This document shows, one piece after another, positions 61,440 to 64,000 of a stretch of 64,000 nt of DNA. Positions within the stretch are counted from its first letter, which is position 1, and the number at the start of each line of letters is the position of its first letter. The DNA is from Pseudomonas sp. LS44 (GTDB lineage Bacteria; Pseudomonadota; Gammaproteobacteria; Pseudomonadales; Pseudomonadaceae): assembly GCF_024730785.1 (NCBI RefSeq), contig NZ_CP102830.1, positions 3,944,001 to 4,008,000 of the forward strand, given 5' to 3'. The notes beneath the pieces are model-generated. The model searched no databases. It saw only the letters and a program-made list of their open reading frames with translations, and had not been told where the DNA came from. A program made the translations under genes and the position numbers.

Positions 61440-62231
61440 ATGTTGCTGAAAGATAAAGTTGTCATCATTTCCGGTATCGGTCCTGGCCTGGGCATCAAGC
61501 TCGCCGTGCGCGCCGCCGAATACCAGGCCAAGGCCGTGGTGTTGGCCACCCGCACCCCGGCCAAGTTGGACGATGCCGAACAGGCGATCCGCGACGCCGG
61601 CTACAGCACCCCGGTTCTGAAGGTTCCCACCGACATTGCTCAGGTCGAGCAGTGCCAGAAGCTCGCCGAGCTCACCGTCGAGCACTTCGGCCAGATCGAC
61701 GCCCTGATCAACTCCGCCTATGCCCATGGCGCCTGGGGCAGCTCCGGCGAGTCGTCAATGGACGACTGGCGCAAAGCGATGGACGTCAACCTGTTCGGCA
61801 CCATGCAGATGACCCACGCCGTGCTGCCGCAGATGAAGAAGCAGAAGTCGGGCAGCATCGTGATGATCAACACCATGGCCACCCGCACCCCCAACCAGCT
61901 GGAGTCCGGCTATGCCGTCTCCAAGGGCGCGTTGAAAACCGCCGTGCAGTACCTGGCCCAGGATCTCGGCCCGTTCGGCATCCGCGTCAACTCCACCTTC
62001 ATGGGCTGGATGTGGGGCGCGCCGGTGGTCGGCTACTTCAAGAGCGAAGCCAAGCGCCTGGGCGTGCCGATGGAGTCGCTGGTCGACCAGGTCGCCCAGC
62101 AGATTGCCCTGCGCAAGATTCCCGAAGACAGCGACTGCGCCATGGCCGCCCTGTACCTGGCCAGCGACTACGCCAAGGTCGTTACCGGCGCGCAACTGGA
62201 CGTCAACGGCGGCCACTTCCTGCCCTACTAA
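61440..62231 (+). CDS. Short-chain dehydrogenase/reductase of the sulfotransferase operon
   Basis: A 263-residue SDR. KVVIISGIGPGLGIKLAVRA carries the glycine motif (an IGPGLG variant), NSAYAHGAW stands at the NNAG position (the usual NNAG is changed), and the catalytic GYAVSKGALKTAVQYLAQDL keeps Y-x3-K. The C-terminus ASDYAKVVTGAQLDVNGGHF is standard. The substrate is probably a steroid hydroxyl or ketone. An inserted MITE-like element separates it from the SRPBCC gene, but it is on the same strand and likely in the same unit. Confidence 0.82.
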   Translation: MLLKDKVVIISGIGPGLGIKLAVRAAEYQAKAVVLATRTPAKLDDAEQAIRDAGYSTPVLKVPTDIAQVEQCQKLAELTVEHFGQIDALINSAYAHGAWGSSGESSMDDWRKAMDVNLFGTMQMTHAVLPQMKKQKSGSIVMINTMATRTPNQLESGYAVSKGALKTAVQYLAQDLGPFGIRVNSTFMGWMWGAPVVGYFKSEAKRLGVPMESLVDQVAQQIALRKIPEDSDCAMAALYLASDYAKVVTGAQLDVNGGHFLPY

Positions 62232-62436
62232 CCACTTAAGGCGACAGGGACGTCGCCCTTACCCGCGCTCGAACGACGCCTCGCCACGGAGGCGAGCGTT
62301 CAGGCGATGCTGGATCTAGCTTTTCAACAGAAGCGGCCCAAGAGCAGTCGCTGCCCAACGGAATAAGCAGTCATTCCGCCGCATGGCATGGGGCGCAAAG
62401 CAGCGAAGCGGTTAACCATTGGAGCGTAAGCCAAAC

Positions 62437-62470
62437 AAAAAGGCGCCGGGGAGTTCACCCGCGGCACCTT
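62437..62470 (-). terminator. Terminator after the PhyH gene
   Basis: On the minus strand AAGGTGCCGCGGG pairs with CCCCGGCGCCTT (one bulge), followed by TTTTTGTTT. It fits the end of the leftward dioxygenase gene at 62489. Confidence 0.65.
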
Positions 62471-62488
62471 CGAGGCAATGCTCACCCC

Positions 62489-63769
62489 TTACATGGGGTT
62501 CATGGCGGTCTGTTCCTTGGCCACTTGGTCCAGGCTGGGAATGTGTCCGCTTCCAAAGCCCGGCAGGATTTGCTCAAAGCTCTGGAAGCGTCCCAGCAGT
62601 TTGAGCGTGTCCGGGCTGTAGAAGGGTAAATACAGTGTGCGACGCACATTGGGCCCGGTGGGTGGTGGGCCGGCATGTTTTACGCACGAGTAGTGGATGG
62701 TGATGTCTCCAGGCTCGGTATCGAGCGGAATCGCTTTAGGGCTTTCTACGCCGATGGCTGTGGAATGGTGGACGCCGCGTCCGTGGGAGCCAGCCAGCAC
62801 CCAGAGCTGGGAGCTTTCTGGGTTTGCCGCATCCAGATGGATGCCGACGTTAATCGATGGGCAAGTAATTCCGCATCCGCCCAAACCGCAATCGGTGTGC
62901 CAGCCCAAATTAGCGGCAATGCTGGGCGCCAGTTTAGCGCCGACACCGAAAGGTTTGAGCACCGTCATGGCTCCTTGCCCCCGATCATGCAGCGGTACCA
63001 GTTCGCGCTGGCTCAGAGCAACCAGTTCGGCAATCGTGGGATCGTCGTTCATCAATTGACGAACCAGTTGCGAATGTTCCGAAATGAACATCAGGCGATA
63101 CGGGAAGCGCTGACCGGAAGTCAGATGATTGGTCCACCACGAGAAAATTTCTCCTTCCGTGGCTTCGCTGCGTATGCGCTCGATCTCGCCGCGAATGTCC
63201 TCCAGTCGGTGGCGCATTGCCCCACGCACGACGATATAGCCAGCAGTGCGCAGGTAGTGCGACATCTCCTCCCGACTGTCGTCCAAGGTAAAGCTGCGGC
63301 GCAGGTCAAGCGGTTGTCCCTGGGCATCCAGCAGAGGCTTGGCGGGGTCGTAAATATCACGCCCCGAATACATGCACTGCAGCGCCGGTGACCAGACGTC
63401 CCACTCCTGCATGCCGCCGCGCAACAATCGAACTGACTGCGCGAGTACCAGTGCCGAGGGGGTACGGAGTTCATGCACATAGTTCTGCCAGGCGCGCTCA
63501 TCAAACTCCACGACACATGCAGCCTGCGCATGCACACCCGGCTCAATGCGCACCACCTCCCCGTCCACCACATAGCTATAGGCCCTGCCATCTTTGAGAG
63601 CGACAGCGAAAGGCGGTGCGCCTCTCAGATCCCATACCACTTGAGCATTAACGCCGGACTGCAAGCGCTGCGGTAATTCGTGATGGTGGAAATCGTCAAA
63701 CTCCCAAGCCGTCAGCCCCCAACTGCTGAAATCACCGACAGACGTATCGCGTTCAACTGCAGTTGTCAT
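62489..63769 (-). CDS. PhyH-type Fe(II)/2-oxoglutarate dioxygenase
   Basis: A 426-residue protein, longer than most PhyH members. The metal site is H291-x-D293 in NLGWHTDCGLGG with the distal H365 in HYSCVKHAGPPPTGPNVRRT; the arginine pair after it (RRTLY) would bind 2-oxoglutarate. The N-terminal 170 residues are not recognised. Members hydroxylate hydrophobic molecules such as phytanoyl-CoA. The start at 63769 has GGAGG; an ATG four codons before lies in that site. It is divergent from the IclR regulator and probably controlled by it. Confidence 0.8.
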   Translation of the reverse strand: MTTAVERDTSVGDFSSWGLTAWEFDDFHHHELPQRLQSGVNAQVVWDLRGAPPFAVALKDGRAYSYVVDGEVVRIEPGVHAQAACVVEFDERAWQNYVHELRTPSALVLAQSVRLLRGGMQEWDVWSPALQCMYSGRDIYDPAKPLLDAQGQPLDLRRSFTLDDSREEMSHYLRTAGYIVVRGAMRHRLEDIRGEIERIRSEATEGEIFSWWTNHLTSGQRFPYRLMFISEHSQLVRQLMNDDPTIAELVALSQRELVPLHDRGQGAMTVLKPFGVGAKLAPSIAANLGWHTDCGLGGCGITCPSINVGIHLDAANPESSQLWVLAGSHGRGVHHSTAIGVESPKAIPLDTEPGDITIHYSCVKHAGPPPTGPNVRRTLYLPFYSPDTLKLLGRFQSFEQILPGFGSGHIPSLDQVAKEQTAMNPM

Positions 63770-63792
63770 CCTCGCCTCCATTTACTAATATA

Positions 63793-63807
63793 TGGAATCT
63801 ATTTCCA
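63793..63807. promoter_or_regulatory. IclR-type operator between phyH and iclR
   Basis: TGGAATCTATTTCCA is a 15-base palindrome that fits the IclR consensus TGGAAATNATTTCCA except at two or three central positions. It lies 15 bases before the regulator start and 24 bases before the dioxygenase start, a good place for repression of both. Confidence 0.65.
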
Positions 63808-63821
63808 AGTAGTAATTTATT

Positions 63822-64000
63822 ATGCAGTCGTCACCTCCGACGTCAAGAGTGATCGCCGTCCTTGAAACGCTCGCTGGCGAGCCAGAATCGCTAAGCGCCT
63901 CCGAAATCGCGCGCAGGCTGCAACTGAGCACATCGACCTTGTCGCTCATCCTCAAGACTCTGCACGAGACTGGTTATGTGGAGCGCTTGCCTGATCGGAG
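63822..64000 (+). CDS. IclR-family transcriptional regulator (3' end cut by window)
   Basis: The first 59 codons are present: VIAVLETLAGEPESLSASEI then ARRLQLSTSTLSLILKTLHE and TGYVERLPD, the winged helix-turn-helix of IclR proteins. The effector-binding part is outside the window. It is divergent from the PhyH dioxygenase gene with an IclR-type palindrome between them. Confidence 0.85.
   Translation, partial: MQSSPPTSRVIAVLETLAGEPESLSASEIARRLQLSTSTLSLILKTLHETGYVERLPDR

Overview
The window is chromosomal DNA of a Pseudomonas (gamma-proteobacterium, GC-rich). The left end has the conserved Pseudomonas order tsaD / rpsU-dnaG-rpoD, followed by a large periplasmic-sensor GGDEF-EAL protein and a tRNA with anticodon CAU (probably tRNA-Ile2). 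Just after the tRNA come an XRE-regulator remnant, an MFS-transporter remnant and a tRNA-like fragment. I read this as an old integration scar that separates core genome from accessory DNA.

From about 10.1 kb to 62 kb the window is mainly a steroid (sterol or bile-acid type) catabolic island. 10.1-15.3 kb: a KshA-like Rieske oxygenase, EthD-like protein, SDR, HsdA-like 3-alpha-hydroxysteroid dehydrogenase and a TeiR-like LuxR regulator. 15.6-19.1 kb and 29.1-32.5 kb: two copies of a YCF48-MMPL/RND pair. 19.2-21.8 kb: thiolase, MaoC hydratase and IpdF. 22-28.5 kb: lipoprotein, flavin oxidoreductase, second LuxR regulator, DUF1302 outer-membrane protein and DUF1329 exported protein. 33-35.4 kb: two convergent exported SurE paralogues. 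35.5-46.8 kb: a long leftward operon closely resembling the actinobacterial HIP (C/D-ring) genes, with an HsaC/TesB extradiol dioxygenase, IpdA, IpdB, two crotonase-fold proteins (one EchA20), IpdC, two acyl-CoA dehydrogenases, FadA6, two SDRs and a SnoaL-like protein. 47.3-50.2 kb: rightward FadE-type pair (second member FadE30-like) and another SnoaL-like protein.

50.8-51.9 kb is a visibly AT-richer islet with a NucS-like nuclease and a truncated GIY-YIG gene. 52.3-62.2 kb is an unusual sulfonation module: CysQ (PAP phosphatase) diverges from an IS630-transposase-like domain joined in frame to CysD, then CysNC (PAPS synthesis), then an operon of DUF1214, PAPS-type sulfotransferase, EthD, a BaiE-like 7-alpha-dehydratase, SRPBCC and SDR. 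The window ends with a PhyH dioxygenase divergent from an IclR regulator, with an IclR-type palindrome between them.

The most striking signal is an 18-bp dyad, TAGTCCNNNNGGACGATG, that I find 13 times, always upstream of a transcription unit of the island and always in the same orientation to the gene. In the better sites a -10-like hexamer begins 20-21 bases downstream, which puts the dyad centre near -42, as expected for a class II activator site. It links ring degradation, envelope trafficking, SurE and the PAPS/sulfotransferase genes into one apparent regulon, plausibly controlled by one or both LuxR-type regulators. All family calls were made by eye from conserved motifs and remembered family sequences; no database search was run.
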